A stretch of 36,571 bases of DNA from Candidatus Gastranaerophilales bacterium (GTDB lineage Bacteria; Cyanobacteriota; Vampirovibrionia; Gastranaerophilales; Gastranaerophilaceae). The notes beneath the pieces are model-generated. The model searched no databases. It saw nothing but the letters and a program-made list of their open reading frames with translations, and was not told the DNA's origin. Below, piece after piece: positions 23,902 through 32,735 of this stretch; the stretch's first letter is position 1; each line of letters starts with the position of its first letter. Position numbers and translations under genes: made by a program. The stretch spans positions 1-36,571 of the forward strand of contig JAMPIM010000018.1 of the NCBI GenBank assembly GCA_023662705.1, read 5' to 3'.

Positions 23902-24198
23902 TCAACCATTTAAAGCATTATCAAGAGCTTTCTCTAAAACTTCAATTTTTTGTTCCAGAACTTTTACTCTTGCAGAATTTTCATCAGCAGCTATTGATTC
24001 TTTTTCCAATTCGCGTTTATAAGAATCCAATTTATTGTTTTTCATATTGAGCTTAAACCCGACAAGCGACATACCCAAAATTATTCCGCAAAGAAAAACC
24101 GTAAACAAATCATGTTTGCCGCTCGCAGCAGGAAAAGCAATCATAGCAGCTTCTATTGCCGATAAAATAACCAAAGCCAAATAAAGTAGTGATTTCAT
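23902..24198 (-). CDS. Small membrane protein with C-terminal coiled coil, LapA-like
   Basis: A 98-residue protein with two membrane helices (about residues 1-22 and 31-51) and a charged helical tail (LDSYKRELEKESIAADENSA, then VLEQKIEVLEKALDN) with heptad spacing. This topology resembles LapA/DUF1049 proteins, which act in lipopolysaccharide assembly control together with LapB and FtsH, but the sequence identity is too low to claim membership. It has a good ribosome-binding site (AAAGGAG). It sits 54 bases upstream of clpP on the same strand, so co-transcription is likely. Family uncertain. Confidence 0.72.
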   Translation of the reverse strand: MKSLLYLALVILSAIEAAMIAFPAASGKHDLFTVFLCGIILGMSLVGFKLNMKNNKLDSYKRELEKESIAADENSARVKVLEQKIEVLEKALDNALNG

Positions 24199-24241
24199 AA
24201 CAAACTCCTTTTTTACTATTCTATCGTAAATCGAAATTTCA

Positions 24242-24250
24242 TGCTACAAT
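24242..24250 (+). promoter_or_regulatory. Extended -10 promoter of the FlhB-like gene
   Basis: TGCTACAAT (TACAAT at 24245-24250) lies 28 bases upstream of the ATG, with no clear -35 box. Confidence 0.5.
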
Positions 24251-24277
24251 GTAAAAAAATCCAACTAAGGTAGCAAA

Positions 24278-25339
24278 ATGGGTGATGAAGATAAACAATA
24301 CGACGCCACCCCCCAGAAACTTGAGAGAGCAAGAAAAGAGGGGCAGGTTGTAAAATCAAAGGACGTGTCTACGGCATTGTCATTGCTTGTTATGTTTACT
24401 TTCATCAATCTAATGGCACCGATTATTTGGAGAATGATTGTAGGTCTGTTTCAAACTCTTTATGAACAGATTCCGAATCATACTCTTGAGGAAATCGGTA
24501 TAACTTATATTCTGACAGTTACAATTATCCCTGCTGTTGTAATTATCGGCTCAATTCTTTTTGTAGCAGCTTTTATTGCTATCCTTGGAGATTTTATGCA
24601 GGTTGGTCCGCTTGTTGCAACAGCACCATTAGTTCCTAAATTGGATAAACTTAATCCGACAAAGTATTTTAAAAACCTGTTTCAGGTAAAAACACTTTTT
24701 GAATTAGGCAAGAATATAGTTAAAGTAGCCGTTCTCGGTCTTGTCGGCTGGTCTGTTTACAGCGCTCACCTGGAAGCAATTTTAGGACTTGCGGCAATTG
24801 ACAACAATTTTGCGGTAATGATAGAATTCGGGAAATTAATCGTAGAATTCATCTACAAAGCATGTATTGCCTTTCTTATAATTGCAGCTGCCGACTACGG
24901 AATGACTAAATGGAAATTCTTAAAAGACCAGAAAATGTCGTTCAAAGAAATCAAAGACGAATACAAGAACTCGGAAGGAGACCCGCACGTAAAAGCAGCT
25001 CTCCGCCAAAGACGTATGCAAATGCTTCAAAGAGGCGCAATGGACTCAGTTCCTGAAGCCGATTTTGTTGTAAGAAACCCGACCCACGTTGCATGCGCTA
25101 TGAAATATGATGCAGAAACAATGCAGTCGCCGACTCTGACCTGCAAAGGCACCGAACTTATTGCTAAACAGATTATTGATATTGCAATTAAACACAACGT
25201 CCCTGTTATTGATAATGCACCTGTAGCCCGTGCATTATTCAGAATGGTCGATATTAATCAGCAGATTCCGCCGGAATTATACAAAGCTGTTGCAGAAATA
25301 TTACTATTTGTTTACGGTTTGAAAAACAAAGGACAATAA
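24278..25339 (+). CDS. flhB: FlhB/SctU-family type III export protein
   Basis: A 353-residue export-apparatus protein with the full domain plan of FlhB and its injectisome homologue SctU. Residues 1-30 carry QYDATPQKLERARKEGQVVK, the conserved N-terminal segment. Four membrane helices follow (about 31-53, 77-107, 143-168, 185-208), then a cytoplasmic domain with RNPTHVACAMKYD. NPTH (267-270) is the self-cleavage site that switches export specificity from rod/hook to filament or effector proteins, so it should process itself. CKGTELIAKQIIDIAIKHNV and DNAPVARALFRMVDINQQIP are the usual C-terminal blocks. Flagellar versus injectisome origin cannot be decided here. It is followed 88 bases later by a sigma-factor gene. 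Confidence 0.92.
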   Translation: MGDEDKQYDATPQKLERARKEGQVVKSKDVSTALSLLVMFTFINLMAPIIWRMIVGLFQTLYEQIPNHTLEEIGITYILTVTIIPAVVIIGSILFVAAFIAILGDFMQVGPLVATAPLVPKLDKLNPTKYFKNLFQVKTLFELGKNIVKVAVLGLVGWSVYSAHLEAILGLAAIDNNFAVMIEFGKLIVEFIYKACIAFLIIAAADYGMTKWKFLKDQKMSFKEIKDEYKNSEGDPHVKAALRQRRMQMLQRGAMDSVPEADFVVRNPTHVACAMKYDAETMQSPTLTCKGTELIAKQIIDIAIKHNVPVIDNAPVARALFRMVDINQQIPPELYKAVAEILLFVYGLKNKGQ

Positions 25340-25426
25340 AAACTCCTCCGTTCGCTGTAGTTAAATACCTTGAAAAATTTATTAAAATTATGTAGAATTG
25401 TTATAGGTTAGTTTAGATAAGAGAAG

Positions 25427-26116
25427 ATGGATAATAAAACTTTAATCAAACAATACGTTGGTATTGTACAAAAGGTAGCGAGAGTAGAGCATAGACGTAT
25501 ACCTAACCACATGATTGAATACGAAGAGTTGGTTAGTATAGGTATTATTGCCATCCAAACTTTGATTAAAGGTAAAACCGAAGAACAACTTGAGCGCTAT
25601 AATGATGCTTATGTAGGAACTGCCGTTCGTTGGGCAATAAGAAACGAACTTCGTCACAGATACAAATGGTACACCCTTAAGCATAAAAAAGAAGAGGGTG
25701 CCGAAGATGCTTATTTAACTAACCCTGACAGTTCGGATGATTCATCAGATGATATGGGATTCGCAATTTCTCCTGCAAAAGTAAGAGAAGCTGTTTATGA
25801 AACGATCTTATCAATTGATGGTCTTGCAGCTGCAGCAACCGACAACGCATCTCCATTTGATTTTATCAAAGACCCTTCTGCCATGCCTGACGAAAAAGCA
25901 GAAATTGTAGAAATGAGCCGCCTTGTAAAACAAGCAATCGCAACACTTCCGCAAAAAGAACGTACCGTAGTGGAATACCGTTTCTACAGAAACATGCAGG
26001 CAAAAGATATCGCTACAATGGTAGGACTTTCGCCATCAAGAATCACAAGAATTATCCAATTCTCACTCAACCAAATCCGAGAATACCTAAAAGCTAGAGG
26101 TAGAGAAGATTATTAA
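25427..26116 (+). CDS. Sigma-70 family RNA polymerase sigma factor, FliA/SigF-like
   Basis: A 229-residue sigma factor with a region 2 (about residues 5-85, including EYEELVSIGIIAIQTLIKG and VGTAVRWAIRNELRHRYKW) and a region 4 (about 165-222, ATLPQKERTVVEYRFYRNMQ then DIATMVGLSPSRITRIIQFS). Between them is an acidic, serine-rich linker (PDSSDDSSDDMG) in place of a clear region 3. The region 4 helix-turn-helix, with SPSRITRI where SESRVSQ is typical, resembles FliA/WhiG/SigF-class factors that control flagellar or developmental genes. The -10 element it recognises is unknown. AAGAGAAG precedes the ATG. It lies directly downstream of the FlhB-like gene, so a link with export or motility is plausible but not proven. 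Confidence 0.87.
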   Translation: MDNKTLIKQYVGIVQKVARVEHRRIPNHMIEYEELVSIGIIAIQTLIKGKTEEQLERYNDAYVGTAVRWAIRNELRHRYKWYTLKHKKEEGAEDAYLTNPDSSDDSSDDMGFAISPAKVREAVYETILSIDGLAAAATDNASPFDFIKDPSAMPDEKAEIVEMSRLVKQAIATLPQKERTVVEYRFYRNMQAKDIATMVGLSPSRITRIIQFSLNQIREYLKARGREDY

Positions 26117-26137
26117 AAAAAACGCCCAGAATGGGCG
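26115..26137 (-). terminator. Intrinsic terminator of the minus-strand membrane protein gene
   Basis: CGCCCA (26123-26128) pairs with TGGGCG (26132-26137) around a GAA loop. The run of A residues at 26115-26122 is a U tract on the minus strand, so it terminates the 26178 gene; it begins at the sigma gene's stop codon. Confidence 0.75.
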
Positions 26138-26177
26138 AAAATTAAAATTGGTTAATTAATAAGGTATTTTAATAAGG

Positions 26178-26687
26178 TTAAGCTTTTTTCTTAAACCAAT
26201 TCTTAAGGTTTAATTTTTTGAAGAAACTTTTATTAATACTCTCTTCCGCAACAGGAGGTTTCTTTTTACCTCTAAGAAGACAAACAAGAGTTCCTACCAT
26301 TACTCCGCCTGCAATTAATCCTTTTACAAAAGTCGGTGCATTATTAAAACCTGATGCAGTTGACTTTGCACTGTCAACCAAAGACTGTCTGAATGATTTA
26401 CCCTCTTGTCCTACCGCATTTATTTCAAAATCAGCATTTGTACCAACACCGTCATTATATCCGAATGCACTTTTTGCAAACGAGTAATTTTCGCCTTGTT
26501 TATAATCCGTGTTATTACGTCTAACAAATGTATCAGGAGATGTATATGTATCATAAAGCATGCCTTGCTTTGCCTGATTAATATATTGAGTTCCGTTAAG
26601 CGGAGTTGTCTCATACGCTTCATACGGAATATGATCAAGAATACCGTTATAATATAAATAATCTAACGAACCAGGTAAGACTGTCAT
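26178..26687 (-). CDS. Membrane-anchored protein of unknown function
   Basis: A 169-residue protein with a long soluble N-terminal part, one membrane helix (about residues 119-139) and a basic tail rich in Lys (NKSFFKKLNLKNWFKKKA). The N-terminal segment MTVLPGSLDYLYYNGILDHI is distinctive; the rest is polar and probably partly disordered (residues 50-115). No family is recognised. It converges on the sigma-factor gene from the right, with its own terminator, and has AAGGTG about ten bases before the ATG. By position it may belong to the same export or motility programme, but nothing in its sequence proves that. Confidence 0.68.
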   Translation of the reverse strand: MTVLPGSLDYLYYNGILDHIPYEAYETTPLNGTQYINQAKQGMLYDTYTSPDTFVRRNNTDYKQGENYSFAKSAFGYNDGVGTNADFEINAVGQEGKSFRQSLVDSAKSTASGFNNAPTFVKGLIAGGVMVGTLVCLLRGKKKPPVAEESINKSFFKKLNLKNWFKKKA

Positions 26688-26764
26688 TATTAAAACACCT
26701 TTTCACTAACACACATCTATATAAAGTTTTTTTCTTCATAAAAATTGCGCAAATAATATTATTT

Positions 26765-26773
26765 TGTTAAGAT
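26765..26773 (+). promoter_or_regulatory. Extended -10 promoter of the GT39-like gene
   Basis: TGTTAAGAT (TG plus TAAGAT at 26768-26773) ends nine bases before the ATG and no Shine-Dalgarno is present, so the transcript may have a leader of only two or three bases. Confidence 0.4.
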
Positions 26774-26782
26774 TTATTAAAG

Positions 26783-28285
26783 ATGAAAGAATTTTTTAAA
26801 AATAACTGGCACATATTTTTAATCGAAGGGTTTGTCTTATTGGCATTCGTAATCTTTTACGGTCAATTTGGAGATGTGAATGTAGATTCATTCAGAGAAG
26901 CTTATATTCCCGAACAAATACTTGCAGGAAAAGCTCTGTATAAGAATACTTTTACGATTTACTCTCCGCTTGCCTATCAGATTAATGCGTTGTTATTCTT
27001 GATATTTGGAATCCATTTAAAAACATTGTATTTTGCAGGATTGTTTTCCTCAATGGGGATATTCTATCTCACATACAAAATTGCAAGAAGATTTATGGAT
27101 GGAAACCTGACCCTTGCAATTTGTTTGTTTATAATTTCTGCACTTGTGCTTTCCCCAAATGTTTTTAATCCGTTCTTTCCATATTCATACGGACTCTTAT
27201 ATGGAGTTTTATTTATTCTCCTATCAATGCACTCTGTACTGAATAAAAGATTTAGTTTAGCATATTTATTTTATTCGCTTGCAATTTGTTCCAAATATGA
27301 ATTCTTATTTCTGCTTCCGTTAATAATATACGCAGAAAATCGAAGAACCAAAACTTTTAACTGGAAAAAGAATATTCCTGCCTTATTAGCGCCAATTATT
27401 ATATCTTTAACAGCATTGAACGGAGCAGGGATTCAGGATATCCTGACTTCTTTCGGACTAATCATTACAATGGGGGCGACAAAAACTCTATACTGGTTCT
27501 ATTCTTCAATGGGGCTCACCTTCAGATTAGAATTAATTCCGATTTATATTATAAATTTCATTAAATTCTTAGTTCCTGTTTACTGGGTAAAATATCAGGA
27601 AATAGTCGTTTGGATAATGCCTGCAATTGCGATTTTATTTATATTAAGATACAAAAAAACAAATTTTCTGAAGAAATTTTTCATATTCGGAACCTTATTA
27701 GTCTCCGCTAAAGTATTTTGTGCATTAACACTTCAAGCGTATGGAATTTTCTTCCTGCCATTCGCATTAATTTCTTTGGGAATTCTTACTCCTCATAAAT
27801 TCAGAAACGGCATGGCTGTACTTTTATTAATCTGGGCAATTGTTATCGGCGGACAAAATATTTCTGGTATTAATAACAAAGATGTAGAAGTTAAAACTTC
27901 AAGAGGAATTATTAAAACTTCCAGATATAATGGCAGAGCATTAAACAAACTAATTACTTATATAGAAAAAACAGATAAAGATGCAAAAATTGTAATTTAC
28001 CCCGAAGGTTTATGTGCAAACTTTTTAACAGACAGGGATAGTGACTCGAAATTTTACTCACTAATACCTTTATATGTAGAAACATTTGGAGAAAATGTTA
28101 TCATTTCCAGATTAGAAAAAATAATGCCTGACTATATCATAATCAGTGACTACGATACTTCTGCATATTATTACACAAAATTTGGGCAGGATTACGCAAT
28201 CTCAGTATATGATTGGATTAAAGACAACTACAAACTTGATACCACAATCGATGGCGGAATGATTTTTGAAGTGTATAAAAAATAA
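26783..28285 (+). CDS. Integral-membrane GT-C glycosyltransferase, GT39/ArnT-like
   Basis: A 500-residue polytopic protein with about ten membrane helices and an extracytoplasmic C-terminal domain of about 130 residues. An acidic DVNVDSFREAYIPEQILAG in the first loop, with the catalytic-type Asp in the D-rich segment, then YSPLAYQINALLF and WIMPAIAILF, is the pattern of GT-C enzymes that use lipid-phosphate sugar donors. Family members (GT39/ArnT/PMT) move a sugar from undecaprenyl- or dolichyl-phosphate to lipid A, protein or glycan on the outer face of the inner membrane. The DPM1-like GT2 at 15508 would supply such a donor. The start has no ribosome-binding site but a -10 nearby. Confidence 0.75.
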   Translation: MKEFFKNNWHIFLIEGFVLLAFVIFYGQFGDVNVDSFREAYIPEQILAGKALYKNTFTIYSPLAYQINALLFLIFGIHLKTLYFAGLFSSMGIFYLTYKIARRFMDGNLTLAICLFIISALVLSPNVFNPFFPYSYGLLYGVLFILLSMHSVLNKRFSLAYLFYSLAICSKYEFLFLLPLIIYAENRRTKTFNWKKNIPALLAPIIISLTALNGAGIQDILTSFGLIITMGATKTLYWFYSSMGLTFRLELIPIYIINFIKFLVPVYWVKYQEIVVWIMPAIAILFILRYKKTNFLKKFFIFGTLLVSAKVFCALTLQAYGIFFLPFALISLGILTPHKFRNGMAVLLLIWAIVIGGQNISGINNKDVEVKTSRGIIKTSRYNGRALNKLITYIEKTDKDAKIVIYPEGLCANFLTDRDSDSKFYSLIPLYVETFGENVIISRLEKIMPDYIIISDYDTSAYYYTKFGQDYAISVYDWIKDNYKLDTTIDGGMIFEVYKK

Positions 28286-29275
28286 TTATTCCTCATCTTT
28301 TTCCATTGCACGTTTCAAAATGTTTCTATCCAATTTTTTAGAAGAGTATTTCTTCTTAGAAGCATCCATTAATTTTTCACTCGGACGTTTCTTAGATTTT
28401 TTAGGAGTTTCCGGCAGCGCTCCGTTTAATTCTTCATACCACATTCCCCATAAAATTGAACGAAGCGGTAATGTATATTGAATAAAGATTTGAGCAACGG
28501 TTGTTGTAACGGCAAAAACAGCGATATCCTTTACCTCTATTGCAGGAATATAAGCAAGAGCAAGCATTGAATTCAACTCTGCGACAGGGAGCTGTTCGAT
28601 AAACGGAGTTATCATATTTGCAAAACAATCAGTAAGTTTTATAACCTCAAAAATTTTGTTAATAATCTGCGGAACAAATACATAAGTCAAAGCCCCAACA
28701 AGCGCCATCAGCATAAAAGTTGAAGCGAAGTGTCCTTTTACAAGCTGCATACTTCTTCTTACGCAACCGATTGGAGATTGTTCCGGTTCATACGTAAATA
28801 CCTGAAAGATTAGAACACAGAATACTGCAAGAACACCTGCCGGAACCCAAAACAGAGGAAACACAGCAAGTAAAGAAAATATACCAAATATAAACCATAG
28901 TCCTACAAAAGGAACAGTTCTGCGTTTAATAAGTTCCGTATGCGCATCAAAATCATAAACCTTACCTGATTTGAGCATATTATCCAGCATAGAATTTACT
29001 GCACCATAAGCAACAAGATATTCCCAGAAAGCTTTGGTAAAAATTAACAACCCGGGAAGTGTCACAAGAATTGACAACAATAGTAAAATATTGATGTTTT
29101 CAATCTGCGGAATATGTTTTGTATAAACCATCGTTAAAATCAAAACAAGCAGCAAACCGCCAACCTGCCCTAAAACAGGAAAAGTCATGTATTTTACAAA
29201 CTTATCAAAATTAGAAAAATACAACCCGATTGATTCTATAAAAATTCCTAAAGGTGTTTTATTCTTTTTAGCCAT
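28286..29275 (-). CDS. Polytopic membrane protein of unknown function
   Basis: A 329-residue protein with about six membrane helices in two groups (about 30-80 and 115-160, then 180-205, 245-275) and a strongly basic C-terminal tail (PKKSKKRPSEKLMDASKKKY and RNILKRAMEKDEE). A conserved-looking EPEQSPIGCVRRSMQLVKGH segment after the fourth helix resembles the GYCF/DUF975-type membrane proteins (YciC-like), whose function is unknown. Ribosome-binding sites AAGGAGG and GGAGAC precede the ATG. Its stop codon directly abuts the stop of the convergent GT39-like gene, with no space between them for a terminator. Confidence 0.72.
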   Translation of the reverse strand: MAKKNKTPLGIFIESIGLYFSNFDKFVKYMTFPVLGQVGGLLLVLILTMVYTKHIPQIENINILLLLSILVTLPGLLIFTKAFWEYLVAYGAVNSMLDNMLKSGKVYDFDAHTELIKRRTVPFVGLWFIFGIFSLLAVFPLFWVPAGVLAVFCVLIFQVFTYEPEQSPIGCVRRSMQLVKGHFASTFMLMALVGALTYVFVPQIINKIFEVIKLTDCFANMITPFIEQLPVAELNSMLALAYIPAIEVKDIAVFAVTTTVAQIFIQYTLPLRSILWGMWYEELNGALPETPKKSKKRPSEKLMDASKKKYSSKKLDRNILKRAMEKDEE

Positions 29276-29314
29276 TAAATTGTCTCCGTCCTCCTTTTAT
29301 AATATTATAAAATT

Positions 29315-29932
29315 ATGATAAATATAAGAGACCTGAAAGAAGAAGATTTTAAAAATAAAAAAGTTGATTTGCACATCCATACAACCTGCTCTGACGGAGA
29401 AGGTGATTATAACCAAATTTTGCAATCAGCAAAAGAAAAAGGGTATAAATTAATTGCAATAACCGACCATAACTCTATTGAAGCACATAAACAGATTCAG
29501 GATGGAATTTTGGTTACGGGTGTTGAATTCGATTGCTGGGCAGGATATGTTTTTATACATTTACTTGCTTACGGAATAGATATCAATCACCCTGCAATGC
29601 AACCCTTTTACGCAAAGAACAAAGCAGGTACAGAAGGAGTGCTTATCAGACTTTTGCCTACAAGGAGTGTAAAAAAACTAATTAAAGCTATACATGAAGC
29701 AGGCGGAATTGCGGTTCTTGCTCATCCTGCTTGTTGTTGGGCAATTAGCCTTGAAAATTTGGTAAAAAATCTTATGAAACTGGGGTTAGACGGAATAGAA
29801 GCTTATTATCCGTATCCAAGATTTAGAAAATTCGCGAAATTCCATTCTGCAAAAGATGTATTAAAGATTGCAGAAAAATACCCCGAACTGATTAGGACAG
29901 GCGGAACGGATTTTCACGGAAAAGAGTTTTAA
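29315..29932 (+). CDS. PHP-domain phosphoesterase
   Basis: A 205-residue metal-dependent phosphoesterase of the PHP family (polymerase and histidinol phosphatase). Metal-binding motifs are visible: DLHIHTTCSDGEG (residues 18-30), ITDHNSIEAH (49-58), VEFDCW, AVLAHPACCW and GGTDFHGKEF at the C-terminus, which give the His/Asp ligands for two or three metals. Small stand-alone PHP proteins of this type often hydrolyse 3',5'-bisphosphate nucleosides (pAp) or oligoribonucleotides, like YciV/RnaAM, but the substrate cannot be read here. No ribosome-binding site is present; TATAAT at 29298-29303 is 11 bases before the ATG, suggesting a leader of about five bases. Confidence 0.9.
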   Translation: MINIRDLKEEDFKNKKVDLHIHTTCSDGEGDYNQILQSAKEKGYKLIAITDHNSIEAHKQIQDGILVTGVEFDCWAGYVFIHLLAYGIDINHPAMQPFYAKNKAGTEGVLIRLLPTRSVKKLIKAIHEAGGIAVLAHPACCWAISLENLVKNLMKLGLDGIEAYYPYPRFRKFAKFHSAKDVLKIAEKYPELIRTGGTDFHGKEF

Positions 29933-29966
29933 AAAAAAGGCTTGTCATAATATCACAAGCCTTTTT
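29931..29966. terminator. Bidirectional terminator between PHP and autotransporter genes
   Basis: AAAAAGGCTTGT (29934-29945) pairs with ACAAGCCTTTTT (29955-29966) around a nine-base loop, with A and T tracts on both sides. Confidence 0.88.
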
Positions 29967-29969
29967 CAA

Positions 29970-32708
29970 CTATTTGCCCAACATCATTCTTAGTCCGAAA
30001 GAAAGTGAGACACCGTTTCGTCCGCCATTCTGCACCATTGCTTGTCCAAAACCAAGAAATCTATCTTTAAATCGTTTCTGAACACCCAGCCCATACTGAA
30101 CATACGGTTTTATACTCATTTCCGGAAGTTTTACATCGTCCGCAGTTACCTTTGATTTATCCAATACATTCCAAACCATGCTTACACTTGCATACGGCTG
30201 CCATCCGCTTTTTGTATTACCAATAAGTTTAACTCCGGGAGCTATTTGAATTGCATTCAGTGGATCACTTTTAATTTTTACACCTGCAGCATTAGTATAA
30301 TCAAAAGTATTCACAAAGGTATATGATAATAATAGGTTTGGTTGTAATATTATTCTACCGTCCTTAAATTCTAAGTTATAGCCGGTTTTATTACCAATAC
30401 CTGCAAGTAAAAGAGCAAAGTCTTCATGTCCGTACATTGTATCATTCTCTCCAACAGATGCACCTACTGATAATGTGGTAGCATTGAAGAAATTACCTTT
30501 GTAGAAAGTCGCTGTGGTACCAACCAAGCCACCGTTTTGAGTAGAATTTACACCTCTATATGATTGATAAGAACCGTTATAACCAAGATAATAAGTCATA
30601 ACACGATCAAAACCACCGCGAACTTCTTTCAATTCTGAATCAAAACCAATTAAAGTTCCATAATTTATATTATCTACTTTTGGACCATTTTTAAGCGGAA
30701 CATTTTCAAAAGAAGCATAAGGTTTCACCCAAACACTGTTTCCTTCAGGCTTTGTAAATATCGGAGAAAAGACTCCGACATCTGTTGCATCCCCATTTGG
30801 AGAAAGAGCATACTTATTTTGATTTTTTATTGCCATACGCTCAAGGTAAGGAATATTCATAAAGTTATCAGAATTTTGGAATGCGTAATTAAATGTTTGA
30901 TTCTGTGTAGTATATGCCCCTGTTTGATTAGCAACAGCTGTAGGCAGCACAGCAGGGTTGAAAGAATCAACAGACTTATTACTGCCGCGTGTAAATACGA
31001 AGAATCCGCCATCATTTCTGTTATCGTAATTCACATCATATTTATAAATCGGCGTAAAAGCAGATGTTTGAGATGAAGATGGCAGATTAGTTACAGCATT
31101 AGCTACATTATCTTTTAATCCTTGCTCCGCAAAAAATATTTCAGTTCTATTTTCATGAGAATCCGATAACAAATTCATCCCTGCAACTGTCAATATGCCA
31201 TTATGCTCACCGTAATTTTTTGAGGTAAGCCTATCCATAGATTTATTAGCTAAATCAACATCGGCTACCATAGAAGTATTGCCTGCAATAGTCAAGTTGT
31301 GCAAAGTAGAAACCCCTGCCTGATTATTCACCATATTAATAACACCACTGTTCAAAGTCAGATTATTACCATCAAGAACATTATCTCTAACTCCTAAGTG
31401 CAAATTTGTATTTGATAATGAAATATCAACAATGCCTGTTATATTCTCAATTTCAGGTTCTTGCTCTCTCATTGTTTCTGATATAGCAAGACCGGAGCCA
31501 TCATCCCCGGCTCTCATTTCTTCTTGTGTTGCATTATCTATATTTTGTAGACGCTTTGGAGGACTCTGAAGAAGTGATAATACTCCTTTGGAACCTTTTG
31601 CTTCAACATTATTGTTGATTTGGACAACACCTGTAGAATCACCGTCAATATTTAATTTGTAAGTAATGGGCTGATCTTCTGCGGAATTAATATCAGCAAT
31701 ATTATCATTCACATTCATTTTTAAGAGTTGCAATGGTGGTTGAGAAAGATTTCCAGACACAGCAGCACCGGAAATTTTATCATTAATAATAATTTTACCA
31801 TTATTTTTTGCTATAAGAGAAAGTGTTGTAACTGAATCGTTTTTCTCAGCCTGTTGCAACCCCGTGATTTGAGAACAGGTACTAATCTTATTTTCTGATT
31901 CAGTCGATTGAGTTTGACTCAATATACCATTATTATCATATTCATGCATCTCCTCAGCTATATCGGTATCACGAATTGTTTCTCTATACCCATCAACATA
32001 TATTGCTATATAATCTTTCTCTCCGTTAGAATTCTGAAAATAATTACCGGAAAATTCACTAACACCATTATCTGCAACAATACTTATATTATTATTGGTA
32101 TAGATTGCAGCTCCAATTTGAGAAACATTATTTCCTCCCATAGATAAACGTGAGCGTTTCATATTTACTAACTCTTCCAACATATCATCCGTTACGGTTG
32201 ATTCTGAATATATAACATTATTACCTACAAAAGACGAATTAACTATTTCATTAATTTCGCCTGAATTAAAAATAGCTGATGCAATAATATTAATATTGTG
32301 TTGAATAACCATTCTCATCATCGGATTATTTTGAACAGGAGAGAATACAACACTGTTATTAATAAACTTAGAATCAATTATTTGTCCGATATGTCCTAAA
32401 TTATAAATAGCACCGCCATTTCTATCGGCAGAATTACCTATAAAAGAACCCTTAATCTGCTCTATTGTATTTCCAGGATCAATCGCAATCGCTCCACCCA
32501 GCACGGCATTTTGACCTATAAAATCAGCATTAACATTTTCCATAATAGTTTGCTCATTAGAATAAGCCTCCTCAGCAAAAGCAGGCGACATCAAAAATAA
32601 GCTAAGAATCAGAGCGGTACAAGTAAGAGCTTCTAGTCCCCGAGCTAAAGTCCTGTCACAACAAGGCTTTTCAGGGTTTGCAAAAATATTTAAAGTTTCT
32701 TGTAGCAT
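29970..32708 (-). CDS. Autotransporter with Pmp-like GGAI/FXXN repeats
   Basis: A 912-residue type V secretion protein. An extended N-terminus is followed by a signal peptide (hydrophobic stretch to SPAFA, cleavage near residue 45). The passenger begins with beta-helix repeats that alternate FXXN and GGAI-type motifs (ADFIGQNAVLGGAIAI, SFIGNSADRNGGAIYN, SKFINNSV, SSFVGNNV), as in chlamydial polymorphic membrane proteins. Residues about 650-912 form the outer-membrane beta-barrel, starting NSVWVKPYASFENVPL, with YYLGYNGSYQSYRG and NRNGVSLSFGLRMMLG near the end. The last residue is Lys, not the usual aromatic. The passenger is probably surface-exposed and adhesive. AAGGAG precedes the ATG. Single-gene unit. 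Confidence 0.88.
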   Translation of the reverse strand: MLQETLNIFANPEKPCCDRTLARGLEALTCTALILSLFLMSPAFAEEAYSNEQTIMENVNADFIGQNAVLGGAIAIDPGNTIEQIKGSFIGNSADRNGGAIYNLGHIGQIIDSKFINNSVVFSPVQNNPMMRMVIQHNINIIASAIFNSGEINEIVNSSFVGNNVIYSESTVTDDMLEELVNMKRSRLSMGGNNVSQIGAAIYTNNNISIVADNGVSEFSGNYFQNSNGEKDYIAIYVDGYRETIRDTDIAEEMHEYDNNGILSQTQSTESENKISTCSQITGLQQAEKNDSVTTLSLIAKNNGKIIINDKISGAAVSGNLSQPPLQLLKMNVNDNIADINSAEDQPITYKLNIDGDSTGVVQINNNVEAKGSKGVLSLLQSPPKRLQNIDNATQEEMRAGDDGSGLAISETMREQEPEIENITGIVDISLSNTNLHLGVRDNVLDGNNLTLNSGVINMVNNQAGVSTLHNLTIAGNTSMVADVDLANKSMDRLTSKNYGEHNGILTVAGMNLLSDSHENRTEIFFAEQGLKDNVANAVTNLPSSSQTSAFTPIYKYDVNYDNRNDGGFFVFTRGSNKSVDSFNPAVLPTAVANQTGAYTTQNQTFNYAFQNSDNFMNIPYLERMAIKNQNKYALSPNGDATDVGVFSPIFTKPEGNSVWVKPYASFENVPLKNGPKVDNINYGTLIGFDSELKEVRGGFDRVMTYYLGYNGSYQSYRGVNSTQNGGLVGTTATFYKGNFFNATTLSVGASVGENDTMYGHEDFALLLAGIGNKTGYNLEFKDGRIILQPNLLLSYTFVNTFDYTNAAGVKIKSDPLNAIQIAPGVKLIGNTKSGWQPYASVSMVWNVLDKSKVTADDVKLPEMSIKPYVQYGLGVQKRFKDRFLGFGQAMVQNGGRNGVSLSFGLRMMLGK

Positions 32709-32735
32709 AACAAACTCTCCTTAATAACCAACATA

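Noticed and set aside
26406..26657. Plus-strand frame opposite the 169-residue membrane protein gene
   Set aside because: Cysteine- and isoleucine-rich shadow composition and no start signals; the minus-strand frame has a ribosome-binding site and terminator.
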